Positions 1 to 8,253 of a stretch of DNA of 64,000 nt are shown here, piece by piece. This DNA comes from Bradyrhizobium sp. AZCC 1721 (GTDB taxonomy: Bacteria > Pseudomonadota > Alphaproteobacteria > Rhizobiales > Xanthobacteraceae). Where the stretch lies: NCBI RefSeq assembly GCF_036924715.1, contig NZ_JAZHSB010000001.1, positions 4,641,001-4,705,000 on the forward strand, read 5' to 3'. Numbering within the stretch: position 1 is the stretch's first letter; each line of letters starts with the position of its first letter. The notes under the pieces are model-generated. The model saw only the letters and a program-made list of their open reading frames with translations, did no database searches and had not been told where the DNA came from. A program made the translations under genes and the position numbers.

Positions 1-229
1 CAGGCGCGGCGGGTTTGACCACGGCACGCTTCTTCGAGAGGCCGACCTGCTTCTTGTGGCTGCTCGCATTCGCGTTCAGCGCCTTCGATTTTCCCTGTTC
101 GGCCTTGGTGGCCGGAGCCTGCGTACTCTTGTTCACCGGAGCTTGCGCGGTTTTGCCCGCAGTGCCGGCAAACACGGGCGCGGCGAGAACGGACACGGCA
201 ACGAGCGCTGCAGAAAAGGTCTTGAGCAT
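1..229 (-). CDS. Small exported Ala/Lys-rich protein, cut by window edge
   Basis: The reading frame starts with ATG at 229 on the minus strand behind a good ribosome site (GAGGAGA) and runs off the left edge, so only about 76 residues are visible. The N-terminus (MLKTFSAALVAVSVLAAPVF then AG) is a typical Sec signal peptide. The rest is low-complexity Ala/Lys/Ser/Gln with repeated Q-A-P and K-K motifs. It is probably periplasmic and basic. I do not recognise a family. The C-terminus lies outside the window. Confidence 0.6.
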   Translation of the reverse strand, partial: MLKTFSAALVAVSVLAAPVFAGTAGKTAQAPVNKSTQAPATKAEQGKSKALNANASSHKKQVGLSKKRAVVKPAAP

Positions 230-524
230 AGCTGTCTCCTCTTCCATGGGGACCTGCGGGCTCTCCGGTCCGAATGGCCGGGCTCGCCGATCATGCGCGC
301 GACGTTAAGCACGGCGCAGTGAACCCGTCCTGAATCGAACGTGCGGACTTCGTTCATCTCCATGGCAGGTTCGCCATCTTTTGAACGCGAACTGCGGCCG
401 GCAAATCGGCCGAATCCACAATCGGCAGAAACGAAGGCGGATGGCGGGAATGTTCTCAACTGCCGGGTGTTCACATCAACGGCCTTCGGTGTAGGATTGT
501 GGAACCGGTCATCAGGAGAGATGC

Positions 525-1061
525 ATGAACAAACTAGTGATCAGGCTTTTGACGCTCGCAATGTTGTCGCTTACGCTCGCGGCAGCTCCTGTCGTCACCG
601 CCGTCTACGCAAATCCCGACAGCGAGCCGCCTCCGCCGCCGAAGAAGAAAAAGAAATCCAGCGAAGCCCGCCCGGCCATTGAACAAACCGCATTCGTCGA
701 CGGCTATCGCGCTGCTTACGCCGCGATCTACGAGCGCCACGACTATGCGTCGGCGATCGAGCAGTTGAAGGCGCTCGGCCGTGACGACTCGGCCGCCGTC
801 GCCAATCTCATCGGCTATTCCTATCGCAAGCTCGGCGACTACAAGGTCTCGCAGATCTGGTACGAGCGCGCGCTGAAGGCCGATCCGAACCACGTCAAGA
901 CCTGGCAGTATTACGGCCTGTGGCAGGTCGAACAGGGCAACCGCGATCAGGCGCAATATCACCTGAACCGGATCGCGCAGCTCACCGGCACCTCAAGCGA
1001 AGAATATCGCTCGCTCGCCGCCGCGCTCGAAAAGCCGCCGGGCGCGGGATTGGTGTACTGA
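525..1061 (+). CDS. Exported tetratricopeptide-repeat protein
   Basis: 178 residues. The ATG follows an AGGAGAG ribosome site. Residues 1-29 form a signal peptide; a Pro/Lys-rich linker (PPPPPKKKKK) follows at about 36-45. From about residue 60 to 165 there are TPR-like helical pairs, including the typical stretch A-N-L-I-G-Y-S-Y-R-K-L-G-D-Y and Y-E-R-A-L-K-A-D-P-N-H. TPRs bind partner proteins; an exported one probably acts in the periplasm as an assembly or scaffolding factor. No catalytic motif is visible. It is monocistronic, with a strong terminator directly downstream. Confidence 0.75.
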   Translation: MNKLVIRLLTLAMLSLTLAAAPVVTAVYANPDSEPPPPPKKKKKSSEARPAIEQTAFVDGYRAAYAAIYERHDYASAIEQLKALGRDDSAAVANLIGYSYRKLGDYKVSQIWYERALKADPNHVKTWQYYGLWQVEQGNRDQAQYHLNRIAQLTGTSSEEYRSLAAALEKPPGAGLVY

Positions 1062-1101
1062 GGCACGACTTTCTCCGCGTCATTGCAATGACGAAGGAAA
1101 C

Positions 1102-1137
1102 ACCGGCGTAGTCATCAAGACTGCGCCGGTTTTGTTT
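1102..1137 (+). terminator. Rho-independent terminator
   Basis: A 12-bp stem with one T.G pair (1102-1113 with 1119-1130), 5-nt loop ATCAA, followed by TTTTGTTT on the plus strand. It ends the TPR gene and faces the convergent carboxypeptidase gene. A perfect 16-bp palindrome, CGTCATTGCAATGACG, sits just upstream at 1078-1093 and is probably a repeat fragment. Confidence 0.75.
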
Positions 1138-1142
1138 GAGCG

Positions 1143-2717
1143 CTACTTCATCACCTTCTCAACTTCCGCGCGGAATGCCTGGCGCGCGCCGTCGCGCGAA
1201 TAGAACATGTGGCCGCCGGGATAGACGACGAGTTTGACCCGGTCCGACCGCGCATAGGCCGGCAACTGGTCGAGAACTACCTTCGAGGCAAAATAGGGCG
1301 TGGCGAGATCGAAAAGCCCGTGACCGACCAGCAATTTCATTTTCGGGTCGAGCGCGAGAATCTGGCGAAGCTCCGAAACCGACTCGGCCGGACCGCGACC
1401 GAAATCCCAGGCCCTGTACACAGCTGAGTTAAGCAGGTGATACGAGCCATCGGGACGCCAGTTGAGTTTGCGCGTGGTGAGGTCGACGGCTGCGCTCGTC
1501 AGCGGCGCCGTCAGGGAATCGCCGGAAGGATCGCCGAAATGCGCGTTGTTCGAATCCGGATAGGGATCGAAACCTGAGACCGAGCCGTCATAACGTCCCG
1601 TCACACGGCCGTTGCGGCGGTCGAATTCTCTGCGGAACTCGCCGACCTCGAAACGCCCTCCGAGTCTGCGGCTCACCGCTTGATCGATGCCGGTCAGCGC
1701 GGCCACCTTGTCGGCAAGTCGCGTCGCGGCCTCGCGGTCCGCCTGCCCCTTGACGAGATCGGTCACAAACTCGCCTTGCGCGTAGCGCTCGACGTCAGCG
1801 AGATCGGCGCGCGTCACCGGTCCCTTGGCTTCGCGCGCCACCGCCGCCATGCTTGGCAGTGTGTTCATATACTGCAACAGGCTCGAGCCGGAAAAATCGC
1901 GATAGTCGAACAAGGGTGAGACCAGGATCAGCCCGCGCACGCCGACGCCCTGCTGGGTCTGCAGGTTGCGAACGATTTTGGGTCCACGGATGCCGCCATA
2001 ACTTTCGCCGGTCACGAATTTCGGCGAGAGCAGACGATCATTCTTTTCCAGCCAGCGCCGGATCACGAGTGCGATGGCGCTGACGTCGCCGTCGATGGAG
2101 TAGAATCGCTTGCGCGTGTCCTCGCCGGTCGCGACGAAACGGCTGTATCCGGTGCCGACGGGATCGATGAATACGAGATCGGTAAAGTCGAGCCAGGTCT
2201 CGGCGTTGGGCAGCAAATCGGGCGTCGCTGACGACACTGCGCCCTCACCCGTGATCGATATGCGCCAGGGTCCGGCGTCGCCGAACTGCAGCCAGGCCGA
2301 GGACGCGCCCGGGCCGCCGTTGAACAGAAACGTCACCGGCCGGCTTGCGCGATCGGTGCCGTCGAGCTGGTAGGAGGTATAGGCGATATCAGCCTGCGGC
2401 TCGCGCTTGTCGTCGAACAGCCGGATCGAGCCGGCGGTGGCGGTGAAGTTGAGCGTGCGGCCGGGCAGCGTCAGCGTTTGCCGGGTGGTGGAATCCGGCG
2501 GCAGGCGATGTTGTTCGGCTGCCGGCGATGGCGTCGCGGCGGGGCCCCGCCCTGCTTCACCCTTCTGGCCCGACGGAGACGGCGATGGCGTCGCTGCGGC
2601 GGGCTGCTGCGAAGTCGGCGAACTCGCCTCCTCGGCGCGTATGCCGGTCGCGCAACACAGGACCAGAATCGCGGCGGCCAGACGCATGGGACGCGTTGCC
2701 ATAAAACGAGAAGCCAT
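1143..2717 (-). CDS. Peptidase S10 family serine carboxypeptidase, exported
   Basis: 524 residues from the ATG at 2717, which has a GGGAG ribosome site about 7 nt upstream; the longer open frame to 2921 lacks one. A signal peptide (about residues 5-28) precedes a Pro/Ser/Gln-rich linker. Family S10 hallmarks are present: the oxyanion-hole motif FNGGPGASS, the nucleophile GESYGG, the Asp region GHGLFDLATPY, and the His in YPGGHMFY near the C-terminus. Such enzymes remove C-terminal residues from peptides, here presumably in the periplasm. Convergent with the TPR gene; no operon partner. Confidence 0.87.
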   Translation of the reverse strand: MASRFMATRPMRLAAAILVLCCATGIRAEEASSPTSQQPAAATPSPSPSGQKGEAGRGPAATPSPAAEQHRLPPDSTTRQTLTLPGRTLNFTATAGSIRLFDDKREPQADIAYTSYQLDGTDRASRPVTFLFNGGPGASSAWLQFGDAGPWRISITGEGAVSSATPDLLPNAETWLDFTDLVFIDPVGTGYSRFVATGEDTRKRFYSIDGDVSAIALVIRRWLEKNDRLLSPKFVTGESYGGIRGPKIVRNLQTQQGVGVRGLILVSPLFDYRDFSGSSLLQYMNTLPSMAAVAREAKGPVTRADLADVERYAQGEFVTDLVKGQADREAATRLADKVAALTGIDQAVSRRLGGRFEVGEFRREFDRRNGRVTGRYDGSVSGFDPYPDSNNAHFGDPSGDSLTAPLTSAAVDLTTRKLNWRPDGSYHLLNSAVYRAWDFGRGPAESVSELRQILALDPKMKLLVGHGLFDLATPYFASKVVLDQLPAYARSDRVKLVVYPGGHMFYSRDGARQAFRAEVEKVMK

Positions 2718-2971
2718 GCCGTTCACTCCCAATCTGCGCCCGACAGCGCTGTTGGTACACAAGGGCAGGAAACCCGCGGAAATCACAATCCCGACAGCAT
2801 CGCGTGAGAGGGTCGGAATGCCCTGCACTGCGCCCGATGGCTGTCCTCGGCGGCCGTTAGGTGATATCGGTCGGTTCCGCTGGCCTACCGGCCAGATATT
2901 TTGATCTATCCATGAAACCATTCGAGCGCTGGCGCGACTAACGAACCTGCGCTTTTTTATGGGGTCTTAGA

Positions 2972-3643
2972 ATGAAACGTTCGATTGCTGTTTGTCTCGG
3001 CCTGCTGGCGCTGGCTTCTCCGGCGGCCGCAGATTCGCCGGCCGCGGTGGTCGAAGACATCAAGGGCAAGGTCACCGGTGCGGAATTCATGGACTATGTG
3101 ACGCCCAAAGCGGTCATCAAGATCGGCGACGGCGGCTCTGTCATTCTGAGCTACCTGAAGTCATGCCGGCGCGAGACGATCAGCGGCACCGGCACCGTTG
3201 TCGTCGGCACCGAGGAGAGCGCCGTTCACCTCGCCGAGGTCAAAGCCGAGAAAACCAATTGCGATGCCAACCAGGCCAACGTGACCACGCGCGAAACCAG
3301 CGGCGTTGCCGCCACCGTGCTGCGAAGCGTCGACAGCAACAAGGCGGCCTCCCTGCCGCAGCCGCAGCTCACGCTTTACGGCGCCTCCCCGCTGGTGGAA
3401 GCCAAGGGACGCGGCAAGCTGATCATCCGGCGTCTCGACGCGGCGGGCGAGCGACAGCAGATCGACCTCGGCGGCACCCAGCTCAAGGGACGCTTCGTCG
3501 ATTTTGCGAGCGAGAATGTCGCGCTGGTTCCCGGCGGCCTCTACGCCGCTTCGTTCAAGTCATCGCAGATCGTGTTCCGGGTGGACGCAGATGCCAAGCC
3601 CGGCGCAACACCGATCGTCGGCCGGCTGCTGCGCCTGGAATAG
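2972..3643 (+). CDS. Exported FecR-like protein upstream of adenylate cyclase
   Basis: 223 residues with a clear signal peptide (MKRSIAVCLGLLALASPAAA). Residues 25-95 resemble a FecR-type beta domain: V-V-E-D-I-K-G-K-V near the start, then K-I-G-D-G-G-S-V-I-L-S-Y. The C-terminal half ends in a second beta-rich region. The next gene, a CHASE2 adenylate cyclase, starts about 20 bp downstream, so both probably share one transcript. FecR-like and CHASE2 proteins are often neighbours, which suggests this protein interacts with the periplasmic CHASE2 sensor. The FecR assignment is by pattern only. Confidence 0.6.
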   Translation: MKRSIAVCLGLLALASPAAADSPAAVVEDIKGKVTGAEFMDYVTPKAVIKIGDGGSVILSYLKSCRRETISGTGTVVVGTEESAVHLAEVKAEKTNCDANQANVTTRETSGVAATVLRSVDSNKAASLPQPQLTLYGASPLVEAKGRGKLIIRRLDAAGERQQIDLGGTQLKGRFVDFASENVALVPGGLYAASFKSSQIVFRVDADAKPGATPIVGRLLRLE

Positions 3644-3662
3644 GCGTGCCGGACCGTCCAGC

Positions 3663-5822
3663 TTGAGAATAAGACGCAGCACGCGCGACAGAGTGGCGAT
3701 CGCCGCCATTGCGCTGGTTTGCGCGGCGGCCTCGGTTTCTCCTGCGGCCCGACCGATCCGCGGGCTCTCCATCGATATTCTCACGGCGCTGCGCTGGGAG
3801 GTGTTTGGCCGAAGGCAGGATCCCGCCGCTTCGGCGGCGGTCGTCGTCGCGATGGACGAGGAAAGCCTGCGCACCGCCCCTTTCAAAGACGCGCCGATGC
3901 TGACCTGGACCGGCGAGATCGGCCGCGTGCTTTCAGCGACGCTCGAAGGCGGCGCCAAGGTCGCGGGCTTCGACGTGGTGATCCCGAAATCGATCGAGCA
4001 GTCGGAGATACCTTTCGGCGAGGGCACGCTGGGAGAGAAAGTCCGCGGATTCGACCGCGATTTTCTTCGCGCGCTCGCCGGGGCGACGGCGAACCGCAAG
4101 GTGGTGCTGGGAGAAGTCCTGGGCGGCAACCAACCGGTGGGGCCGTCGCCGGGACAGCGCGTCGCGGTGCGCCAGCAGCAGAACATCCGCCCCCTCAACG
4201 ATTACACCGACAGCGACGATATCCTGCGGCGCATGCCGCTGAGCTTCACCGTCAACGGGGCAAGGGTGCCTTCGATGGCCGTCGAGCTCGCCTCGCGGGC
4301 GCTCGGCGCGGCACCCGAATTCGACGAGCGCGGCAGGCTGACGCTCGCCGGCTACCGGGTTCCTGGACGGGTGCCGAACACGATGACGCTGAATTTCGAA
4401 GGCGGCAGCGACGACATTCCGACCTTCTCCTTTGCCGACTTGCGGGCGTGCGCCGTCAAGAACGACAAGGACTATTTCCGGCGCTGGTTCGGCGGCAAGG
4501 TCGTGATCTTCGGCACCGTCCTCGATATCGAGGACCGCCGCTTCACGTCCAAGCGCTTTGCAACCGGCATCGAAGGCGCGCGCACCCCGCGCTGCACGAC
4601 CGAGAGCACGCCGGTTACCGCAGGCTTCAAGAAAAGCACGATCGCGGGCGTCTATGTCCATGCCACCGCGGTCAATAATCTGATCGCGCGCAATGGCGTG
4701 GTCGAACCTGGGCCGCTCCTCCGCTTGCTTATCGCGGCACTGATTGCTGCGCTCGCCGCGGCCGCCGCCTGGCTGTTCCGGCCCGTCATCGCGTTCGCTG
4801 CCTGGACGGGAATGATCGTGCTCGGCGTGGCCGGCGCGACCGTCGCCTTCAACCACGCGCTGGCGCTGCCGCTCGTCGAGCCGATCCTTGCCAGCCTGAC
4901 AGCGCTGGCCGCAACCATTGGCTTCCGCTTCGTCATCGCCGACAAGGATCGCCGCCTGCTGCAGAAGAGCTTTGCGCTCTACCTCGCGCCGCACGTCATC
5001 AACCGCATGCTGTCGTCGAGCAAATTGCCGGAGCTCGGCGGCGAAACCCGCAACGTGACGGTGTTTTTCTCCGACATCGAAGGATTTTCGCTGATCGCGG
5101 AAAAGATGTCGCCCGACGGCCTGATGGAGCTGATGAACGAATATCTTTCGGCGATGACCGACGTCATCGAGCGCCATGGCGGATATGTCGACAAATATAT
5201 CGGCGACTCCATCGTGGCGGTGTTCGGCGCCCCGGCCGACGATCCCGACCATGCCGCGAACGCAGCGCGCGCTGCGCTGGACTGCTGCACGCAACTGGCG
5301 GAACTCAACGCCTCCTCCGCCGTGTTTCGCGACTACAAGCTGGCGCAGCGGATCGGCATCAATTCCGGCGAGGCGCTGGTCGGCAATTTCGGATCGCGGC
5401 GGCGCTTCAACTACTCCGTGATGAGCGACGCGGTGAACCTGGCCTCGCGGTTGGAGGGCGCCAACAAATTCTACGGCACCACCGTGATCGCTTCCGAGAC
5501 GACGGTTGCGCTTACTGGCCAAGCCTTCGCCTGGCGCGAACTGGACGCCATCAGGGTGAAGGGGCGCACCCAGGCGCTGAAAATCTACGAGCTGCTGGCG
5601 CTGTCGGCCGGGCTGACGCCCTCGCAGCAGACGGTGATCGCCAACTATGCCGACGGGCTGGCGCACTGGCGGGCCCGCGAGTTCGAGCGCGCCGCAGCAT
5701 GTTTCGGCCGTTCGGCCGATATCGACCGGCCGGCATCGCTGTTTGCCGCGCGGGCCCGGGAATTGGCCCAAATCCCGCCGGGCGACGACTGGGACCCGAT
5801 CCGGACGTTGCAGGAAAAATGA
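3663..5822 (+). CDS. CHASE2-domain class III adenylate/guanylate cyclase
   Basis: About 719 residues. The open frame extends into the previous gene, so a downstream start is needed; TTG at 3663 keeps the first membrane helix, and GTG at 3693 is an alternative. Order: N-terminal membrane helix, periplasmic CHASE2 sensor (about 25-340), a hydrophobic block with two or three helices (about 348-420), and a class III cyclase domain (about 450-650). Both metal-binding aspartates are present, in FFSDIEGF and YIGDSIVAVFG, so catalysis looks intact. Its role would be to make cAMP (or cGMP) in response to a periplasmic signal. It closely follows the FecR-like gene. Confidence 0.87.
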   Translation: MRIRRSTRDRVAIAAIALVCAAASVSPAARPIRGLSIDILTALRWEVFGRRQDPAASAAVVVAMDEESLRTAPFKDAPMLTWTGEIGRVLSATLEGGAKVAGFDVVIPKSIEQSEIPFGEGTLGEKVRGFDRDFLRALAGATANRKVVLGEVLGGNQPVGPSPGQRVAVRQQQNIRPLNDYTDSDDILRRMPLSFTVNGARVPSMAVELASRALGAAPEFDERGRLTLAGYRVPGRVPNTMTLNFEGGSDDIPTFSFADLRACAVKNDKDYFRRWFGGKVVIFGTVLDIEDRRFTSKRFATGIEGARTPRCTTESTPVTAGFKKSTIAGVYVHATAVNNLIARNGVVEPGPLLRLLIAALIAALAAAAAWLFRPVIAFAAWTGMIVLGVAGATVAFNHALALPLVEPILASLTALAATIGFRFVIADKDRRLLQKSFALYLAPHVINRMLSSSKLPELGGETRNVTVFFSDIEGFSLIAEKMSPDGLMELMNEYLSAMTDVIERHGGYVDKYIGDSIVAVFGAPADDPDHAANAARAALDCCTQLAELNASSAVFRDYKLAQRIGINSGEALVGNFGSRRRFNYSVMSDAVNLASRLEGANKFYGTTVIASETTVALTGQAFAWRELDAIRVKGRTQALKIYELLALSAGLTPSQQTVIANYADGLAHWRAREFERAAACFGRSADIDRPASLFAARARELAQIPPGDDWDPIRTLQEK

Positions 5823-5946
5823 CGGCCCGATGACCGCCGGTTTAGGTTACCGGCGCGAAAGTGCCTGACGGCCATCTCGACAAGCCTGTCCAAGGTGTAT
5901 AGACGAGCGCGGCGCAATCCGGCGCCAGGTATGAGTTCGTCGTCCG

Positions 5947-6726
5947 ATGGCCACCCCCAAGCGATACGACCGGATCGCCTTCGTCGCGAGCGCAGGCGCA
6001 GAGGCGCAGACCGCGCTGGCGCAGCTCGTCAAGCTCTACGGCAATCATGACGCCGACGACGCCGACGTCGTGGTGGCGCTTGGCGGCGACGGATTGATGC
6101 TGCAGACGCTGCACGCCCACATGCGCTCGGGAAAGCCGATCTACGGCATGCATCGCGGCACCGTCGGCTTCCTGATGAACGAATTCACCACGCATGATTT
6201 GCATACGCGGCTAGCGGCGGCGCGGGAATCCCTGATCAATCCGCTCTTGATGCGCGCGACCGACGTGAACGGCGTCGTGCATCTGCATCACGCCATCAAT
6301 GAAGTCGCGCTGTTTCGCCAGACCAACCAGGCCGCGCACCTGCGCATCCTGATCGACGAGCACGAGCGGATGGCGGAATTGATCGCCGACGGCATCCTGG
6401 TGGCGACGCCGGCCGGCTCCACCGCCTATAATCTGTCGGCGCAGGGACCGATTTTGCCGATCAACGCCGCGCTTCTGGCGCTAACGCCGATCAGCGCGTT
6501 CCGACCCCGACGCTGGCGCGGCGCCCTGCTCCCGAACTCCGCTTTTGTGGTGATCGAGGTGCTCGAGGGTGAGAAGCGTCCGGTCGCGGCCGCCGCCGAC
6601 CATGACGACGTGCGCGACGTCCGCCGCGTCGAGGTGCTGTCCGACAAGACGATTTCGATGCGGATGCTATTCGATCCCGGCCACAGCCTCGAGGAACGCA
6701 TCCTGCGCGAGCAGTTCGGGTATTAG
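5947..6726 (+). CDS. nadK: NAD kinase
   Basis: 259 residues, the usual size for the short alphaproteobacterial enzyme. It phosphorylates NAD to NADP in the cytosol. The diagnostic GGDG motif is at about residues 46-49 (VVALGGDGLM), followed by the NE region at M-N-E-F and the second nucleotide-binding motif T-P-A-G-S-T-A-Y-N. ATG 5947 is used because the protein then begins at the first beta strand (Y-D-R-I-A-F-V-A). The cyclase gene upstream ends 124 bp away; a 122-bp repeat follows immediately. Confidence 0.93.
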   Translation: MATPKRYDRIAFVASAGAEAQTALAQLVKLYGNHDADDADVVVALGGDGLMLQTLHAHMRSGKPIYGMHRGTVGFLMNEFTTHDLHTRLAAARESLINPLLMRATDVNGVVHLHHAINEVALFRQTNQAAHLRILIDEHERMAELIADGILVATPAGSTAYNLSAQGPILPINAALLALTPISAFRPRRWRGALLPNSAFVVIEVLEGEKRPVAAAADHDDVRDVRRVEVLSDKTISMRMLFDPGHSLEERILREQFGY

Positions 6727-6730
6727 AGCC

Positions 6731-6852
6731 GTCGTCCCTGCGAACGCAGGGACCCATAACCATGGGCGTTAGTTGTCGCGAAAAGCCGTCAATTGTCACC
6801 TCCCTAGACCGAGAAGCCGCGGCGTATGGGTCCCTGCTTTCGCAGGGACGAC
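6731..6852. repeat. 122-bp palindromic intergenic repeat, copy 1
   Basis: The ends are inverted copies of GTCGTCCCTGCG-AACGCAGGGACCC (right arm with CTTTCGC in place of CGTTCGC). Each arm itself folds into a hairpin (CCCTGCGAACGCAGGG). The left inner flank is CCATAACCA, the right inner flank GCCGCGGCGTATGGG. A second copy of identical length lies at 8108-8229 in opposite orientation. Confidence 0.85.
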
Positions 6853-6942
6853 GAGTTCAGGCGCCGGTTTTGCAACCATTCCTTAACCGGCGCCGCGATA
6901 TGGTTAACGCCAGTATACCGTTTTGCTGGGCCGGGCCGGACC

Positions 6943-7488
6943 ATGTATCGCATTGACTTCAACAAGCTGCGGTTTTTGATTTGCGACGACAATCCGCATA
7001 TGCGCCGCATCCTGCGGACGCTGTTGCATTCGTTCGGCGCGCGCGAAGCCTATGAAGCCGAGGACGGCGCCACCGCGCTCGAAATGTACAGCCACTACGT
7101 ACCCGACATCGTCATCACCGACTGGGCGATGCCGATCTTCGACGGCCTCGAACTGGCGCAGATGATCCGGCAGCCGGAATCGAAGGGTAACCCCTACGCG
7201 CCGATCATCATGCTGACCGGACATTCGGAGAAACGGCGCGTCACGGTCGCGCGCGACGCCGGCGTCACCGAGTTCCTGGCCAAGCCGATCTCGGCCAAGG
7301 GACTCTATCAGCGCATCCTCAACGTCGTCGCCAATCCGCGCCCCTTCATCAAGACCAAGACCTATTTCGGCCCCGACCGGCGGCGCAACACCAACAACGC
7401 CTATATCGGCCCCGAGCGCCGAGTCGGTGGCGAGATGGAAGTGATGCAGCAGCCGTCGTTGCTCGACAAGGCGCGGTCGAACGTTTAG
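6943..7488 (+). CDS. CheY-like single-domain response regulator
   Basis: 181 residues starting MYRIDFNKLRFL at ATG 6943. The upstream extension would run into the repeat. A receiver domain covers about 9-130: acidic pair in ICDDN, phospho-acceptor Asp in IVITDWAMP, Thr in MLTGH and Lys in LAKPIS. No output domain; the tail (residues 135-181) has repeated motifs F-G-P-D-R-R-R and I-G-P-E-R-R. It probably relays phosphoryl groups together with the Hpt protein encoded 21 bp downstream. Confidence 0.87.
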   Translation: MYRIDFNKLRFLICDDNPHMRRILRTLLHSFGAREAYEAEDGATALEMYSHYVPDIVITDWAMPIFDGLELAQMIRQPESKGNPYAPIIMLTGHSEKRRVTVARDAGVTEFLAKPISAKGLYQRILNVVANPRPFIKTKTYFGPDRRRNTNNAYIGPERRVGGEMEVMQQPSLLDKARSNV

Positions 7489-7509
7489 CGCGAGCCTGGA
7501 GAGACCATC

Positions 7510-8088
7510 ATGGCGAAAGAAAAGCCGGGGACGATACAGGTCAAATCGTTTGCCGATCATCACGTGATCACGCAGCCCAATCCGTTGCGCAAGGTATTGC
7601 TGCGCGTTCCCGAATCCGATCTCGACGATCCTGTCGGGCGCGCGGAGAAGGCGCTTGCAGGACTATCCGGTGAATTCAAGAACTGGATGACGATCGAGGC
7701 GGACCGGCTCTCGGCCGCGCACGCGGCCATTCTCCGCGACGGCTTCACCATCGACAACCGCGAAGAGCTGTTTCGCGCCGCCCATGACATCAAGGGTGAT
7801 GCTGCCACGTTCGGCTTCCCTTCCGCCGGCGCTGCCGCCGAAAGCCTGTGCCGCATCATCGAACACGCACCTGATCTCGACCAGGTCCCATCCGAGCTGA
7901 TCACCCATCACATCAATGCCATTCAGGCGATCGTGCGCGAACGAACCAAGCTCGACACTGCCATGATGGCGAGCGCGCTCAGCAAGCAGCTCCGCGGCGT
8001 CGCGGATGAATTCCTGCTCAAGGTCAACCGCGACCGCCCCGAACATCTCGAAGCGATCCTGGCGCCGAGCATCGTGCCGGCAGAGTAG
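7510..8088 (+). CDS. Histidine phosphotransfer (Hpt) domain protein
   Basis: 192 residues. The Hpt helix bundle is at about 60-150 and the phospho-accepting histidine is in FRAAHDIKGDAATFG, the classic H-x-x-K-G pattern. The N-terminal 40 residues are a non-conserved extension and the C-terminus is a helical tail. Encoded directly after the CheY-like gene, probably in one operon, giving a receiver-plus-Hpt phosphorelay module without its own kinase. The kinase must be elsewhere in the genome. Confidence 0.85.
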   Translation: MAKEKPGTIQVKSFADHHVITQPNPLRKVLLRVPESDLDDPVGRAEKALAGLSGEFKNWMTIEADRLSAAHAAILRDGFTIDNREELFRAAHDIKGDAATFGFPSAGAAAESLCRIIEHAPDLDQVPSELITHHINAIQAIVRERTKLDTAMMASALSKQLRGVADEFLLKVNRDRPEHLEAILAPSIVPAE

Positions 8089-8107
8089 CCCGCGATATCT
8101 CCACACC

Positions 8108-8229
8108 GTCGTCCCTGCGAACGCAGGGACCCATACGCCGCGGCTTATCGATTAAGAGCACGCTGGTCGATGACCTTCACCCAACCACAAACGACTGTGG
8201 TTATGGGTCCCTGCGTTCGCAGGGACGAC
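8108..8229. repeat. 122-bp palindromic intergenic repeat, copy 2 (inverted)
   Basis: Same length and arms as the copy at 6731-6852 but in reverse orientation: its right end carries GTGGTTATGGG while the left carries CCATACGCCGCGGC. The arms are nearly identical between copies and the middle about 60 bp is diverged, as expected if only the terminal hairpins are under selection. Confidence 0.85.
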
Positions 8230-8253
8230 ACCGGTCGTGTTGCAGGAGTTCGC

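Noticed and set aside
3933..5771. 612-residue open frame on the minus strand
   Set aside because: It lies fully antisense to the adenylate cyclase, whose domains are clear; the frame is rich in Arg/Gly/His with no recognisable motif, a usual GC-rich shadow.
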